In this document: one piece after another, positions 13,326-14,812 of the stretch | Numbering within the stretch: position 1 is the first letter of the stretch | How the letters are laid out: the number at the start of each line of letters is the position of its first letter | NCBI GenBank assembly: GCA_002479035.1 | Contig: DLLA01000070.1 | Coordinates: 241 to 15,052, forward strand | Reading direction: 5' to 3' | Length of the DNA: 14,812 nt | Origin: Bacteroidales bacterium UBA7574 | GTDB lineage: Bacteria > Bacteroidota > Bacteroidia > Bacteroidales > Paludibacteraceae | The notes under the pieces: model-generated | Told to the model about the DNA's origin: nothing | The model's database searches: none | Seen by the model: only the letters and a program-made list of their open reading frames with translations | Program-made: the position numbers and the translations under genes

Positions 13326-14738
13326 ATGAAGTCCTTGCTTCGCATATTGACCATCAGCCTTTGCCTGTTATGGTTGTCTGCGTCGCCGCTTGCCGCACAA
13401 GTTGCCCCTCTTCCTCTCGACAAGCCTGTCCTCAGGCACATCTACCGCGATTCTTTAGCCGCCTCTTACTATCAACTCGGGCGTTATTTGGAGGATTCTT
13501 GCGCGCGCATCTCCGAAGCCGCCGATTGTTATATAGCCTGCGACCGCTTGCATCCCCGCAATCCTGTCCTCCGCGGACGGGTGAATGCCTGCATGGCATA
13601 TCTATGCACACAGCAGGATCAAGACTCCCTCGCCCTTATCTTCAACCGCCGTTCCACCGAGGCTTTCCGCCGGAGCGGCGACAGCCTCTACTACGCCTAT
13701 GGGCTCCTCTATCTCAGCGAGAACTACAGCCAACTGGGGCAGCACCATACCGCCGACAGCCTTTGGCACATCGCCCGCACATTCTCGTTGGGGCCCGCCT
13801 ACACCGCACGCCTCCTCGAACTGCGGGGCGCTTGGTTCTACCATCTGCAGCAGTACGATTCCGCCCTCACCTGTTTCTTGCAGGCAGCCAAATTTCCCCA
13901 TGACAACGAGAGCCGCTGCTACAATGCCATGAAAATCATGCAGTCATACACCTGCCTCGGGCAGGAAACACAGGCGTTCCCCTATGCCGAATTTATTATC
14001 GCCAACTCGTCTAATCCGTACTATACTTCCAACGCCTACTACACCCTCATCAACTACGCCGAAGCCACCGACAATGTCGCTCTTGCTGCCACCTATGCAC
14101 ATGCGCGGGAGGATGCAGGGCGCGCAAGAAACCAACTCTCGGGGCAGTACTCGGTGGCTGTCGGCAAGTGTCGCGACTATCTTGCCAACCCCTACCCGAA
14201 CCGTCTCCGGAATATCCTGCTGGCTGCCGCAGTCTTCGTCTGTCTGGCGTTGTTGGTGTTGCTGTATGTCTTGTGGCACCGCAAACGGCATGCCCTCATG
14301 TCTCGCGATGCCTTGTTGCAGGAGAAGGACAACCTCATCCGCCGGCAGTCGCAGTCTCTTGAGGACAACCGCCATACTATCAGCCACATCAACGAAACCC
14401 TCCACGCTGACCGCACGCGGGATTTCCTCTTGCAGGTGCAGCATCTCCGCACGGTCTTCCCCGAGCCGCGCAGGGAGTGGAACGACTATGCCGTGCTCAA
14501 GCGTGACCTCAGCCCCACTTTCCTCGTCCTTTGCCAAGCCCTGGAACGGCAACTGCCTGAGAATGAAATCAGATTCTGTATCTATTCTTTGCTGTACGAC
14601 GATATTCCTCTGTCGCAGATTGCCGTCTATCTCTACTATTCCCCTCGTGGCATTCGCACCACCAAAGGGCGCATCGCGCAGAAGTTGGGCACCACAGCCG
14701 CCGCCCTCCGTTCCACTCTCCTCTCTCTTGCCGTCTGA
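13326..14738 (+). CDS. Membrane TPR protein with C-terminal LuxR-like HTH, putative regulator
   Basis: I do not recognise a named gene, but the architecture is a Bacteroidales one-component regulator. The 470-residue product has a signal peptide (1-24, ending PLAAQ). A helical repeat region at about 40-285 has TPR-like spacing: Tyr/Ala-rich helices such as SYYQLGRYLEDSCARISEAA, and GAWFYHLQQYDSALTCFLQA near 168-187. A membrane helix spans about 296-317, followed by a basic HRKRH stop-transfer. A coiled coil covers about 325-375, and a C-terminal domain ENEIRFCIYSLLYDDIPLSQ begins near 412. Its IAVYLYYSPRGIRTTKGRIA segment (432-451) resembles a LuxR/GerE helix-turn-helix. The inferred role is periplasmic sensing with cytoplasmic DNA binding. 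It starts 31 bases after plsC, perhaps on the same transcript. Base composition is richer in G+C than the mre cluster. Confidence 0.75.
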   Translation: MKSLLRILTISLCLLWLSASPLAAQVAPLPLDKPVLRHIYRDSLAASYYQLGRYLEDSCARISEAADCYIACDRLHPRNPVLRGRVNACMAYLCTQQDQDSLALIFNRRSTEAFRRSGDSLYYAYGLLYLSENYSQLGQHHTADSLWHIARTFSLGPAYTARLLELRGAWFYHLQQYDSALTCFLQAAKFPHDNESRCYNAMKIMQSYTCLGQETQAFPYAEFIIANSSNPYYTSNAYYTLINYAEATDNVALAATYAHAREDAGRARNQLSGQYSVAVGKCRDYLANPYPNRLRNILLAAAVFVCLALLVLLYVLWHRKRHALMSRDALLQEKDNLIRRQSQSLEDNRHTISHINETLHADRTRDFLLQVQHLRTVFPEPRREWNDYAVLKRDLSPTFLVLCQALERQLPENEIRFCIYSLLYDDIPLSQIAVYLYYSPRGIRTTKGRIAQKLGTTAAALRSTLLSLAV

Positions 14739-14812
14739 CTGTATAGCGTGACAATCAATGCTTTCCTCTGTCGCGGACGCCCTGCGGGGGCCCTGCAAGT
14801 CCGTGGACGTAG
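14739..14812. other. GC-rich stem-loop with internal GCCCTGC repeat after the regulator gene
   Basis: Arms CGCGGAC (14772-14778) and GTCCGTG (14799-14805) can pair over seven positions, including one G-T. The 20-base interior holds two direct GCCCTGC copies separated by GGGG. There is no T-run before the window ends, so a terminator cannot be confirmed. The parts resemble a patch at 90-117. Confidence 0.45.

Noticed and set aside
12800..13441. 213-codon minus-strand frame across plsC
   Set aside because: It is antisense to all four PlsC motifs and has no motifs of its own.
13944..14798. 284-codon open frame on the minus strand and a 255-codon plus-strand frame at 13984-14751
   Set aside because: Both overlap the TPR/HTH gene almost completely. 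GC-rich sequence lowers stop frequency, and neither translation has recognisable domains, whereas the 470-residue frame has a signal peptide, membrane helix and HTH.
1..14812. CRISPR array, mobile element, prophage, toxin-antitoxin or other defence system
   Set aside because: No regularly spaced repeats, transposase, integrase or paired small genes are visible; the coding content is core cellular functions throughout.

Overview
The window looks like a chromosomal segment from a Bacteroidales bacterium (Prevotellaceae or a near relative; genus not resolvable by eye). The reasons are three promoters with the Bacteroidetes -7 box TAnnTTTG, gene starts preceded by A-rich leaders rather than clear Shine-Dalgarno sites, a long RodA, and a membrane-anchored TPR/helix-turn-helix regulator of a kind common in that order. 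Everything named is core-genome content. No insertion sequence, prophage, CRISPR array or defence system is visible.

Left arm, positions 158-11162, all minus strand, read from right to left: mreB, mreC, mreD, mrdA (PBP2), rodA, yraN, mnmG, apt, uvrC, tsaE. From mreB to mnmG the genes abut or overlap or are at most 20 bases apart, so the elongasome (MreBCD scaffold, RodA polymerase, PBP2 transpeptidase) probably shares a transcript with a YraN nuclease-fold protein and the tRNA-modifying enzyme MnmG. After mnmG the spacing loosens: about 110 bases before apt, about 110 before uvrC, then 22 before tsaE. These genes cover adenine salvage, nucleotide excision repair and t6A tRNA modification.

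The most notable non-coding signal is a perfect 16-base ParB-binding site (parS) at 3166-3181, 18 bases beyond the mnmG stop. This places the window in the origin-proximal part of the chromosome if ParABS works here as in other bacteria. The next spacer (2454-2563) holds two direct copies of a DnaA-box-like 10-mer flanking a hairpin.

Centre, 11163-11560: a compact control region. On the minus strand it has the mreB promoter, an intrinsic terminator, tRNA-Asn(GTT) and the tRNA promoter. On the plus strand it has a promoter for an adenosine-kinase-like gene, whose leader carries a terminator-like hairpin. The tRNA and kinase promoters are back to back and appear to overlap in their upstream parts.

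Right arm, 11561-14738, plus strand: a PfkB-family kinase (probably adenosine kinase), a PlsC-type acyltransferase 6 bases later, and 31 bases after that a 470-residue protein with a signal peptide, TPR-like repeats, a transmembrane helix, a coiled coil and a C-terminal LuxR-like helix-turn-helix. GC content rises in this last gene. Both ends of the window carry short GC-rich sequences built from the same pieces (CCTGC, GGGG, AAGTCCG), possibly copies of a dispersed intergenic repeat.
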